Assembly: GCA_013151465.1 (NCBI GenBank)
Contig: JAADIF010000062.1
Coordinates: 1 to 18,346 of the forward strand
Direction: 5' to 3'
Length of the DNA stretch: 18,346 nt
Source: Microcaldota archaeon
Lineage (GTDB): Archaea; Aenigmatarchaeota; Aenigmatarchaeia; QMZP01; QMZT01
Part shown: positions 6,135 through 12,243 of the stretch, one piece after another
Numbering within the stretch: the stretch's first letter is position 1
Layout of the letters: each line of letters starts with the position of its first letter
Position numbers and translations under genes: made by a program
The notes under the pieces: generated by a model
The model's database searches: none
Seen by the model: only the letters and a program-made list of their open reading frames with translations
Told to the model about the DNA's origin: nothing

Positions 6135-7262
6135 TTAAGCGTTGCCCGAAATTGCATCAATCTTTTTAATTGCAGCTCTTATAAACTGACTGAGCCGCTC
6201 AACGCTCCCGATATCAACCCATTCATCGGCTCCGTGAGGGTTTGCGCCTATGGGGCTTGCCACGACAACAGGCATTCCCATATTGCCGAGAATGCATTCA
6301 TCTGCAGCCGAGAGCCCGTAATCATATGATACCCTGCCGTAAATTTCCTTTCCAATTGCAGAAACGATGCCCACGAATTTGTTTTCCTGAGAAGTTTCAT
6401 AAGGCATAAGAAACGGCGTTTCCCTTTTGATTGGTTCGATCTTTACCCTGCTTCTGATATCCAACGAATCAATCAGTTTCTTCATATCAGAAATTGCAGA
6501 ATCTATGGTTTCGGGAGGAACAAGATGCCTGTCAATGAAAATGACAGCCCTGTCAGGGACAGTTAATGATTTGTTTTTTACTTCAATTGAAAGCGGGCAA
6601 ACGGACGATTTCCCCATCATTTGATGGTGCGCAAGTTCCAGCCCATCAAGGGATCTTATTATGGCAGCGGCATCAGAAAGCGCATTTATCCCCCTTTCAG
6701 GGATGGATGCATGATAAGATTTCCCTTCAACTGTTATGGCAGCGGCGAACCTTCCGCGCCTTCCCAGAATAAACATCCCTTCTTCATAGTTTTCCGTTGA
6801 TGATATTTCGGGCACAATGCACCATCTCACACCATCAAGAAATCCGCTTTGCGCAATCACATACCCTCCCTTCGAAATATTTTCCTCATCTGCAGCAAAC
6901 GCTATTTTCAGCGTTATATTCTGCGGGTCAAAACCCTTCACGGCCTCAAGTATTGAGGCAATTCCTGCCTTCATGTCAAACGCGCCAAGCCCGTACATTT
7001 TTCCGTTATCTACAAATGCGCCGAAAGGGTCTTTAGTCCATCCGTCGCAGACCTGCACCGTGTCCATGTGCCCATAAAGAAGAAATGCCGGGCCATTTCC
7101 CCTGCTTGCAATTACATTGAATCTGCCTTTTCCTATCTCCTGCCTCCTGACCTGAAAACCCATTTCCCTGAGCGTGTTTTCGAGATGTGTGCCTATTTTC
7201 TCCTCATTTGGAAAATCCGACCTTATCCTCACAAGTTCCGAGAGCGTTTCAGTTATGCCCAT
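6135..7262 (-). CDS. M20-family metallopeptidase / deacylase (ArgE/DapE-like)
   Basis: 375 residues from the ATG at 7262, chosen because GGAGG lies 8 nt upstream. M20 zinc-site residues are in order: GHMDTV (H65, D67), the GAFDMKAG bridging Asp (D96), ADEE (E126/E127), a later Glu in VPEIS (E152) and the C-terminal NPHGADEW (H343). The dimerisation domain carries the typical KSYHASIPERGINA segment (H184). The family hydrolyses amide bonds of N-acyl amino acids or di/tripeptides: acetylornithine, succinyl-diaminopimelate, LysW-lysine. Which substrate applies here is not visible. The start overlaps the last 14 nt of the GNAT gene, so translation is probably coupled, and lysS follows 49 nt later. 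An acetyltransferase paired with a deacylase suggests both act on an N-acyl amino compound. Confidence 0.85.
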   Translation of the reverse strand: MGITETLSELVRIRSDFPNEEKIGTHLENTLREMGFQVRRQEIGKGRFNVIASRGNGPAFLLYGHMDTVQVCDGWTKDPFGAFVDNGKMYGLGAFDMKAGIASILEAVKGFDPQNITLKIAFAADEENISKGGYVIAQSGFLDGVRWCIVPEISSTENYEEGMFILGRRGRFAAAITVEGKSYHASIPERGINALSDAAAIIRSLDGLELAHHQMMGKSSVCPLSIEVKNKSLTVPDRAVIFIDRHLVPPETIDSAISDMKKLIDSLDIRSRVKIEPIKRETPFLMPYETSQENKFVGIVSAIGKEIYGRVSYDYGLSAADECILGNMGMPVVVASPIGANPHGADEWVDIGSVERLSQFIRAAIKKIDAISGNA

Positions 7263-8181
7263 AATTATTCCCTCCGAAGACAAGTGCCCACGCTATAAGA
7301 TTTTCATATATGCTGCTTTTGCCGTCAGCAAGCTTTTCCTCTATGTCCCTGTCGCCTCCTATCACGCAATGCTGCGGCAAGAATCCAACATAAACAAGAC
7401 CATTTCGTTTCATTGTCTTGTTTATTGGGAGAGCTGGGGCGCGCGATTCGGAATACAGAAGATTGTTATTCTTACGTTTCTCTTTAATCATGTTTCTTAA
7501 AAGGTGCTGTGCAAGTCCCTTTCCACCATATTGTTTCATTGTTGCCATCTCGCTTGCTTCTGTCATTCTGAATTCTTTTCCGTCGAGCTCAAATGCAGCT
7601 TCTTCTGCCATGGCAACTGCTGCTATTTTCCCATCATATTTTGCGACATATGTTTTATTGTTTGGATTTGTAAGCATCTTTTCCACTTCATTTTCGTCAA
7701 GCGGAACGACATACCTGTCAAATCTCCCATTTAACAACGATGACAGCTGTTTTTTGTCGTTTGGTGTGGGTTCCCCGAGTTTCTCGAACGTAAATCCAGA
7801 ATAATCATGCACTTTTAACTGTCCGTTAAGGCTCTCTATCATTGCAAGTTCTTGTTGGACAGTTTCTTCTGATGGCATTCTTTCTGGTTCATTATACCCA
7901 AGATATACAAGAGAAATGCCTCTGAAAGGTCCGTCGAGACGTATCACACCTTCTTTGTACTTATCAGGTACAGGCACACAGTTTTCTGCAAAAACCCTTG
8001 CAGTGAATCGCGTTGCATCATAATCGCGCATCATCTCCATGCCTTCGCTTGCGAATTTCTTAATTTCCCGCTCGCTTGTATAGATTCTGGGGATCAATCC
8101 TTTTACCCTCCTATTTAGCCCATCAAAATAAAGGCTTCCGATTTTCCCTACGCTGGGCGTGTAGCTTCCGTTACCTATCAT
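7249..8181 (-). CDS. GNAT-family N-acetyltransferase, AblB-like
   Basis: 310 residues from the ATG at 8181, which has GGTGAT 6 nt upstream; an in-frame TTG at 8229 would add 16 residues but has no site. The C-terminal half is a GNAT fold: a YVAKYDGKIAAVAMAE beta hairpin (178-193), a FRMTEASEMATMKQYGGKGLAQHLL stretch whose QYGGKGLA (217-224) is the acetyl-CoA pyrophosphate loop, then ARAPALPINKTMKRNGLVYVGFL. The TEASEMATMKQYGGKGL/LYSESRA pattern resembles beta-lysine N-acetyltransferase (AblB), but the AblA aminomutase partner is not in the window, so substrate is open. The N-terminal ~130 residues are less recognisable. First gene of a probable operon with M20 and lysS. Confidence 0.72.
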   Translation of the reverse strand: MIGNGSYTPSVGKIGSLYFDGLNRRVKGLIPRIYTSEREIKKFASEGMEMMRDYDATRFTARVFAENCVPVPDKYKEGVIRLDGPFRGISLVYLGYNEPERMPSEETVQQELAMIESLNGQLKVHDYSGFTFEKLGEPTPNDKKQLSSLLNGRFDRYVVPLDENEVEKMLTNPNNKTYVAKYDGKIAAVAMAEEAAFELDGKEFRMTEASEMATMKQYGGKGLAQHLLRNMIKEKRKNNNLLYSESRAPALPINKTMKRNGLVYVGFLPQHCVIGGDRDIEEKLADGKSSIYENLIAWALVFGGNNYGHN

Positions 8182-8187
8182 GTCATT

Positions 8188-8205
8188 ATCACCTGAATCA
8201 CCTGA
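8188..8205 (-). promoter_or_regulatory. Tandemly duplicated Shine-Dalgarno site
   Basis: On the minus strand the 9-mer TCAGGTGAT occurs twice in perfect tandem (8205-8197 and 8196-8188) before the GNAT start at 8181. The nearer GGTGAT has 6-nt spacing to the ATG; the farther has 15. Confidence 0.55.
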
Positions 8206-8226
8206 AAATGTTTGAACTAAGAATAA

Positions 8227-8238
8227 CAAATTTAAACA
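8227..8238 (-). promoter_or_regulatory. TATA-like box of the GNAT-M20-lysS operon
   Basis: Minus-strand TGTTTAAATTTG centred near 8233 would start transcription near 8206, leaving a leader of about 25 nt that just contains the two Shine-Dalgarno copies. Divergent from the promoter of the 8286 gene. Confidence 0.45.
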
Positions 8239-8252
8239 ATAAAAACCTAATG

Positions 8253-8264
8253 TTATTATTATAA
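8253..8264 (+). promoter_or_regulatory. TATA-like box of the ACT-domain gene
   Basis: TTATTATTATAA centred 27 bp upstream of the ATG at 8286, fitting a leaderless mRNA. Confidence 0.5.
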
Positions 8265-8285
8265 CAAATAGAATGTGATTCTGTT

Positions 8286-8939
8286 ATGGTTACGGTAAGC
8301 CATATTGTACAGAAATATGTCGAAGAGCGTCCTTTCATACAGGAATCAATGATAAGGGGCATACTTTCATACGGCTCTCTTGCAGAAGAAATGAAAGAGT
8401 ATGTGGAAAGCGAGCTCGGAAAGGATGTGAAAGTGTCGGCGATGGCGATGGCGCTTCGCAGATTCTCCGAAACACTGAAGAAACGTTATATATTTGAGAG
8501 AGAGCCAAAGGCGGCAGAACTCATAATGAAGACAAATTTATGTGATATTTGCCTTGTGAAATCTCCGTCACTTGCCGAAAAAATGCGCCTCCTCTACGGA
8601 CTTGTTGATTTCGGAAAAGGGGAAACGTTCAATACGATATATGGGAGCTATGAAGTTGTGATTGTAGCAAACGAGAAATACAAAAAGAAAATTCTTCAGG
8701 TTCTTGAAGGGGAAAACGTGCTTAATGTGGAGAAGGGCCTTGTCTCCCTTACACTCGTCTATCCGGAAAATGCAGATTTCCTCCATACGCAGGGCGTCAT
8801 TTTCTCGGCGACCCGCCGCCTTGTCTGGGAAAACATAAACATATTTGAAATAATATCAACCAACACGGAACTTACGTTCATTCTCTCCAGAAACGACCTT
8901 GTCAGTGGATACAACGCTCTGAAAAATGTGGTTATATAA
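8286..8939 (+). CDS. ACT-domain predicted regulator of amino acid metabolism
   Basis: 217 residues. The N-terminal ~75 residues are helical and look like a small helix-turn-helix/winged-helix unit (VSHIVQKYVEERPFIQESMIRGILSYGSLAEEM, then KVSAMAMALRRFSETL). A middle part (about 78-150) includes ICLVKSPSLAEKMRLLYGLVDFG. The C-terminal ~70 residues (LVSLTLVYPENADFLHTQGVIFSATRRLVWENINIFEIISTNTELTFILSRND) have the beta-alpha-beta-beta-alpha-beta pattern and phrasing of ACT domains as in aspartokinase, which bind amino acids. This layout matches the archaeal COG2150 group, 'predicted regulator of amino acid metabolism'; that is memory, not a search. It is divergently transcribed from the acetyltransferase operon, sharing its promoter region, so it could regulate that operon. 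Confidence 0.72.
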   Translation: MVTVSHIVQKYVEERPFIQESMIRGILSYGSLAEEMKEYVESELGKDVKVSAMAMALRRFSETLKKRYIFEREPKAAELIMKTNLCDICLVKSPSLAEKMRLLYGLVDFGKGETFNTIYGSYEVVIVANEKYKKKILQVLEGENVLNVEKGLVSLTLVYPENADFLHTQGVIFSATRRLVWENINIFEIISTNTELTFILSRNDLVSGYNALKNVVI

Positions 8940-9002
8940 TCGCTGTTTGCGTTGAAATGATATATCAGGATGAAATGAAATGTTCTTGGCATTGCTTCGA
9001 AC

Positions 9003-9011
9003 TTATAAATA
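9003..9011 (+). promoter_or_regulatory. TATA box upstream of the 9066 gene
   Basis: TTATAAATA would start transcription near 9033 and give a leader of about 33 nt containing GTGAT before the ATG. A second weaker box, AGATTTAAGT near 9033-9042, would give a leaderless form. Confidence 0.5.
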
Positions 9012-9065
9012 TTTATTAATAACACTCGATATAGATTTAAGTCAATAAAACAACACGTGATAATT

Positions 9066-9419
9066 ATGCCGAAGCTGGAAGAAGTAGTGACTGGGGAGCG
9101 TAAGAAAAGCATAGCGTCGTGGGCAAGAGCCAATAAGATAAATCCCGAATTCGCAAAACTTATGGTAGAATCAATCGATTCTCCTATAGAGTTCATGTTC
9201 AATATGAAAAGGATGGAAGCCCTTTTCAAAAAACCTCCCCAAAAAGCCAAAGATGAGATCAGAGATGCGCTTCTCCGCGTCCAGATATGGTGCAGCATCA
9301 ATTCTCACAGGGATCCTGTCATGGCCGAAAAGCAACTTTTTATAGCTCAGGTCATAGAGAAACTTTTCTTCAATGCCAATATATTATCAGAAGAAGAAAT
9401 GGAAGAGTCGAAAGAATAA
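9066..9419 (+). CDS. Small helical protein, unknown
   Basis: 117 residues from the ATG at 9066; an in-frame GTG at 9057 is part of the Shine-Dalgarno-like GTGAT and is not preferred. The protein is highly charged and predicted mostly alpha-helical, with segments VVTGERKKSIASWARANKI, FAKLMVESIDSPIEFMFNM and AEKQLFIAQVIEKLFFNANI, and an acidic C-terminus (SEEEMEESKE). No signal peptide, membrane segment or cysteine-rich motif is seen, and I recognise no family. The thioredoxin start follows 24 nt after the stop, so the two are probably co-transcribed. Confidence 0.65.
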   Translation: MPKLEEVVTGERKKSIASWARANKINPEFAKLMVESIDSPIEFMFNMKRMEALFKKPPQKAKDEIRDALLRVQIWCSINSHRDPVMAEKQLFIAQVIEKLFFNANILSEEEMEESKE

Positions 9420-9443
9420 AAAGAGAATATAGGAGTGATATGA

Positions 9444-9782
9444 ATGCCGGATGAATTTCCAGAAAGACCAGTTGAAGTTGATGATAACACATTTGATGAG
9501 TTCGTGAAGAAATATCCCATAGTCGTCGTTGACTGCTGGGCTGACTGGTGCATGCCTTGTAAGATGCTATCACCTGTTGTGGAAGAACTTGCAAAGGATC
9601 TCCAGGGAAAAATAGCTTTTGGGAAACTTGATGTTGACAGCAATCATGGAACTGCCCAAAAGTATGGCATCATGTCAATACCGACACTTCTCGTGTTCAA
9701 GAACGGTGAACTGGTAGATAATATAATAGGCGCAATGCCAAAGCAAGTCCTTGAACCAAAACTCAAAGTTTATTTGGATTAA
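9444..9782 (+). CDS. trxA: Thioredoxin
   Basis: 112 residues, normal thioredoxin length. The active site reads WADWCMPCK with redox cysteines C36 and C39; the buried Asp (VVVDCWA, D30) and the cis-proline loop (MSIPTLLVFKNGE, P80) are in place, and the final helix ends at VYLD. WCMPC instead of WCGPC changes one dipeptide residue, a variation seen in archaeal and other thioredoxins. An additional Cys at 31 precedes the active site. It acts in the cytoplasm as a disulfide reductant; no thioredoxin reductase is in the window. The start is chosen by GGAGTGAT, 4 nt upstream. It follows the small helical protein gene in the same direction. Confidence 0.92.
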   Translation: MPDEFPERPVEVDDNTFDEFVKKYPIVVVDCWADWCMPCKMLSPVVEELAKDLQGKIAFGKLDVDSNHGTAQKYGIMSIPTLLVFKNGELVDNIIGAMPKQVLEPKLKVYLD

Positions 9783-9800
9783 ATCGCTCCAAAAGAAGCA

Positions 9801-9812
9801 TTTTTAAACTTA
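9801..9812 (+). promoter_or_regulatory. Box A (TATA) promoter of tRNA-Tyr
   Basis: TTTTTAAACTTA is centred about 29 bp before the first base of the tRNA. Confidence 0.55.
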
Positions 9813-9854
9813 TGCGGTTATAATGTTTATACATCCCGGGATAGCTCAATCTGG

Positions 9855-9917
9855 TGAGGCCTTCTTTGCGGTTATGCAGAGCGTGAGAAATACCTGAAAA
9901 GAAGTCTCCTTGGATAA
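9855..9917 (+). other. Non-canonical D-loop intron of tRNA-Tyr (63 nt)
   Basis: It interrupts the D-loop between G19 and T20; a one-base shift gives the same product. A bulge-helix-bulge can be drawn. The 4-bp central helix ATCT 9849-9852 pairs with GGAT 9912-9915 (one G-T wobble). The 3-nt bulges GGT 9853-9855 and AAT 9916-9918 hold the splice sites. On the exon side is the D-stem GCTC/GAGC after one A-A mismatch. On the intron side are GAGG 9856-9859 with CCTT 9908-9911 and a 7-bp CTTCTTT 9861-9867 with AAAGAAG 9898-9904. Confidence 0.82.
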
Positions 9918-9935
9918 TAGAGCGATCGGCTGTAG

Positions 9936-10004
9936 ACGAGCACATGATGACAGCTTCACGGTCTGTGGAGTGTGTTTGTCGGGCGCAATCGCTCGGTGAA
10001 AGAG
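9936..10004 (+). other. Canonical anticodon-loop intron of tRNA-Tyr (69 nt)
   Basis: Located at position 37/38. CGAGC 9937-9941 pairs with GCTCG 9991-9995 to form the intron stem. The central helix CTGT 9930-9933 against AAAG 9999-10002 has one G-A mismatch, and three extra bases (GTG 9996-9998) sit beside it, so the bulge-helix-bulge is of the relaxed type. Confidence 0.8.
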
Positions 10005-10040
10005 ACCGATAGGCTGCGAGTTCAAATCTCGCTCCCGGGA

Positions 10041-10051
10041 CTTTTATTTTT
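10041..10051 (+). terminator. T-rich terminator after tRNA-Tyr
   Basis: CTTTTATTTTT follows directly on the discriminator base, the usual oligo-T signal that ends archaeal tRNA transcripts. Confidence 0.55.
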
Positions 10052-10074
10052 AATTGCTCTTGGCTCAGTTAATC

Positions 10075-10090
10075 CTTAAATATTTTATAT
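10075..10090 (+). promoter_or_regulatory. TATA-like box of the PRPP synthetase-like gene
   Basis: CTTAAATATTTTATAT centred about 24 bp upstream of the ATG at 10104; no Shine-Dalgarno site, so the mRNA is probably leaderless. Confidence 0.5.
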
Positions 10091-10103
10091 CTCAACATAA
10101 ACC

Positions 10104-11240
10104 ATGATAGTTTTAGGCCAAGCCGGCCTCCCTTATTCAGGCAAACTTGCAGAGGAACTCGCAGAATATTATAAGGGTATAAAACATTACGATTTCTATT
10201 TCAAACAATTCGGCAACACGGAATATTTGATCGATATTATAGGACATGATGGAAAAAATTCTTCCAACAGGAAATTAATGCAATTTAAAAAAGATATGAA
10301 GAAGGATGGAAAGGTTCTTGTAGTTGTCCAGGGAGAGTATGGAGAAAAATGGAATTCCGATCTCATTGTAGGAACAACAGAACAGATAGTTGAAGTTTTA
10401 AATGCAGATGACATTGAATACAGGAAAAGACTCCCCAAACCCGAAAAACTCGCAATTTTGTGGACACACAGCCCATTTGCAAAACAAGATAAGCTCTTTG
10501 CAGATGACAACGGCAATCCTATGTACGGCGTTCCAAAAACCATTAAAATGCAAAGGAAAAAACTAAAAAACGCTGGCGTCGATATACTCTTTGAGATTTT
10601 CCCCCATGATTACAGGAGAGAAGGATGGATATACAAGAAAGCCAAGAAAAATATGCCTTATAAGGTTTATACAGACTGGGGTAAACTTCCTGAAAAGGAA
10701 AAGAACTCTCTTGTTGCGGTAGAGGACTGGAGAAATTTCGCATGGGCGATTGACCCGACAGCATTAATATCAGATTATATCCGTATTCACATCCCCCTCG
10801 ATGTTGCAGTCTCTCCCGATTTTACCGCAGATGAAATGTCTGTTTCCATATCAAGAGATCTTGGCGTTTGGAATGCGGGGCTGCAGAAGATACGTTCGAG
10901 GAAGGATGGAAGACTTACCCTTAAGAACCATTTAAGTGAAATAGTCAAAGGTAGCAATGTCCTCATCGTGGACGACATGATTTATAGCGGAGGAACCATC
11001 AGACTGGCTATCGAAGATGCATTCGAACACGGAGCAAAAAGCGGCGCTGTTGTGGCGGTTCATGGTCAGTTCACGGAGAATGCGTTAGAAGAAATGAAGA
11101 AATTTAAGAAAAGAATAGGAAAAGATATACCTATCTATACCACCGATACGATTGTAAATCCATTCGGGAAGATAGAAACGCCCAGAAGGGTTGCAAAAAG
11201 CATTTATAACGTTGGTTTGAATTATCCAGACATCTTCTGA
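10104..11240 (+). CDS. Divergent ribose-phosphate pyrophosphokinase-like protein
   Basis: 378 residues. The C-terminal phosphoribosyltransferase fold has the PRPP loop VLIVDDMIYSGGT (286-298), followed by a GAKSGAVVAVHGQFTENALEEM strand-helix and PIYTTDTI as in PRPP synthetases. The N-terminal domain also echoes that family: FGNTEYLIDI where FxDGE is usual, VVVQGEYGEKWNSDL, and SPFAKQDKLF (KQDK 127-130) in place of YARQDR, with FPHDYRRE (H168) where the DLH motif is expected. These matches suggest a real homologue that makes or uses PRPP from ATP and ribose 5-phosphate. It is about 60-90 residues longer than usual, with extra sequence around 135-150 and 170-215, and the usual catalytic KRR-type residues are not obvious. 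A different diphosphoryl-transfer or sensing role is possible. It follows the tRNA with its own promoter. Confidence 0.72.
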   Translation: MIVLGQAGLPYSGKLAEELAEYYKGIKHYDFYFKQFGNTEYLIDIIGHDGKNSSNRKLMQFKKDMKKDGKVLVVVQGEYGEKWNSDLIVGTTEQIVEVLNADDIEYRKRLPKPEKLAILWTHSPFAKQDKLFADDNGNPMYGVPKTIKMQRKKLKNAGVDILFEIFPHDYRREGWIYKKAKKNMPYKVYTDWGKLPEKEKNSLVAVEDWRNFAWAIDPTALISDYIRIHIPLDVAVSPDFTADEMSVSISRDLGVWNAGLQKIRSRKDGRLTLKNHLSEIVKGSNVLIVDDMIYSGGTIRLAIEDAFEHGAKSGAVVAVHGQFTENALEEMKKFKKRIGKDIPIYTTDTIVNPFGKIETPRRVAKSIYNVGLNYPDIF

Positions 11241-11290
11241 TAGGAAAAAGTTGAATAGCAGCATCTAACCGGCAAAACAGAAAGTGATGA

Positions 11291-11512
11291 TTATAATATG
11301 CCTCCCCTGTATGCAACGAACTTCCGCATAAGCTCCTGTGAAAGATGATCATCATTTAATCTAAATTTCCCATCCTCATTAAACGCGCCCACAACTTCAT
11401 CATTCAGGTACAATGTTCCTTCTCTAAGCCCATAATGAGACTGCGTCAATAAAAAATCCAAGATACCTTTATGGTTAGGTGCATGCTTGGTCTGCTCAGT
11501 GTTCTCCATCAT
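11291..11512 (-). CDS. Small protein, 73 residues, unknown
   Basis: ATG at 11512, with a second ATG as codon 2, opens a 73-residue frame. The sequence (NHKGILDFLLTQSHYGLREGTLYLNDEVVGAF, then HLSQELMRKFVAYRGGIL) looks like a compact mixed alpha/beta protein and has no low-complexity bias. A minus-strand TATA box, GTATATAAT at 11542-11534, is centred 26 bp upstream, correct for a leaderless start. No family is recognised. It converges on the PRPP synthetase-like gene with 50 bp between them and lies beside the left end of an insertion-sequence remnant, but outside its terminal repeats. Confidence 0.6.
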   Translation of the reverse strand: MMENTEQTKHAPNHKGILDFLLTQSHYGLREGTLYLNDEVVGAFNEDGKFRLNDDHLSQELMRKFVAYRGGIL

Positions 11513-11533
11513 ATAATCTAATTAAAATAAAGA

Positions 11534-11542
11534 ATTATATAC
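11534..11542 (-). promoter_or_regulatory. TATA box of the 73-residue gene
   Basis: Minus-strand GTATATAAT centred 26 bp before the ATG at 11512. Confidence 0.5.
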
Positions 11543-11582
11543 TTACTCTTTTCTCTGCAAATCCATCAAAGTATGTTGAATT

Positions 11583-11601
11583 GGCGGTATTGGGACAAGT
11601 T
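11583..11601 (+). repeat. Left terminal inverted repeat of the IS remnant
   Basis: GGCGGTATTGGGACAAGTT matches the reverse complement of 12091-12109 at 16 of 19 positions; the 13-base core ATTGGGACAAGTT is identical. Confidence 0.7.
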
Positions 11602-12052
11602 AATTCTGTACCCTTATGAAAAACAGATTGTGCAAAAAGCCGACTGCAAGCATGGCCATACTCTGCCTGTCTTCCCTTCTTTGGCGGATTATTCCGCCGA
11701 ACCTTTCCTTGTCGGATGAATATCCCGTCTCGCTAAGATTTCTCATGAAATAATCTTTCATGTATGTATATGGACCTGCGATTATCCTTCTTATAATTCT
11801 GGACCATTCTATTCCAACTTTTGAGATATTCTTTTTCGGGATGACGAAAACGGAAACTTCCTTTCCGAAGAGTTTCAGCACTTTTCCAGAGCTGTAATAC
11901 CTGTCAAGCCTGAGGGCGCCTGTATTGATGCCCATATTCTTTGCCATTTCCAAGGCTTCATGGAATGCCCTCATTTCAGATACGGCAGAATAGCCTATGC
12001 CCGTATACATGCCCGTGTCTATGTCCATCAGCCTAAACCATATTATTAATGA
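11600..12052 (-). pseudogene. C-terminal fragment of a DDE transposase
   Basis: The open frame runs from 12052, after a TAG at 12053-12055, to the stop at 11600; the first ATG is at 12028. The product has the phrasing of archaeal DDE transposases: WFRLMDIDTGMYTG, ALRLDRYYSSGKVLKLFG, VFVIPKKN, FMRNLSETGYSSDKERFG with the probable third catalytic Glu in LSETG, and the basic IIRQRREDRQSMAM before a closing LHNLFF. About 150 residues remain of a family I remember as roughly 350-450. The N-terminal DNA-binding part and the first catalytic residues are missing, so it cannot be active alone. The family is likely one of the archaeal ISNCY-type groups, but I cannot name it firmly. Confidence 0.75.
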
Positions 12053-12090
12053 CTATCGACCAAAAATGAATGAATCGTGGATACTGGGAA

Positions 12091-12109
12091 AACTTGTCCC
12101 AATGCCGTT
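12091..12109 (-). repeat. Right terminal inverted repeat of the IS remnant
   Basis: AACTTGTCCCAATGCCGTT on the plus strand, the reverse complement of the left repeat with three mismatches. Confidence 0.7.
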
Positions 12110-12220
12110 AAATCCCATAGATACTATTAGAAATGGAATCAATAAATAGGGCCATATATGAGAAGAAGAACAATCTTTAGAATTCGGGTTCAGATAATCA
12201 ATTTAAGTTCTAATTACACC

Positions 12221-12230
12221 TTTTTATATT
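12221..12230 (+). promoter_or_regulatory. TATA-like box of serS
   Basis: TTTTTATATT is 14-23 bp before the ATG at 12244 and about 27 bp before the ATG at 12253. It suits a leaderless start at 12253; with the 12244 start it is too close unless another promoter lies upstream. Confidence 0.35.
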
Positions 12231-12243
12231 AAGGTGATGATTG

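Larger units (their letters stand above)
9835..10040 (+). tRNA. tRNA-Tyr(GTA) with two introns
   Basis: Three exons assemble a canonical tRNA. Exon 1 is 9835-9854: acceptor CCCGGGA, TA, D-stem GCTC, D-loop AATCTGG. Exon 2 is 9918-9935: TA, D-stem GAGC, G26, anticodon stem ATCGG, loop start CTGTAG. Exon 3 is 10005-10040: A38, stem CCGAT, variable AGGCT, T-arm GCGAG-TTCAAAT-CTCGC, acceptor TCCCGGG, discriminator A. All four stems pair fully. The anticodon is GTA at 9932-9934, between T33 and G37. C1-G72 and A73 are the archaeal tRNA-Tyr identity elements. The mature length is 74 nt plus CCA, which is not encoded. The canonical intron at 37/38 is common for archaeal tRNA-Tyr; the D-loop intron is unusual. 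Confidence 0.93.
11583..12109 (-). mobile_element. Internally deleted insertion sequence with both ends
   Basis: A 527-bp element bounded by 19-bp terminal inverted repeats (16 of 19 identical) encloses only the C-terminal third of a transposase on the minus strand. The transposase stop lies inside the left repeat, as is usual for compact elements. Both ends survive while most of the gene is gone, so it could be moved only by a transposase supplied in trans. No clear target-site duplication is seen. Confidence 0.7.

Noticed and set aside
9944..9950. ATGATGA, a perfect box C, inside the anticodon-loop intron, recalling the C/D sRNA in the tRNA-Trp intron of euryarchaea
   Set aside because: No box D (CTGA) is found in the rest of the intron and no convincing D'/C' pair with a guide complementary to the tRNA.
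11583..12109. A complete, active insertion sequence
   Set aside because: The transposase frame starts after a TAG at 12053 and lacks the N-terminal two thirds; only about 40 bp separate that stop from the right repeat.
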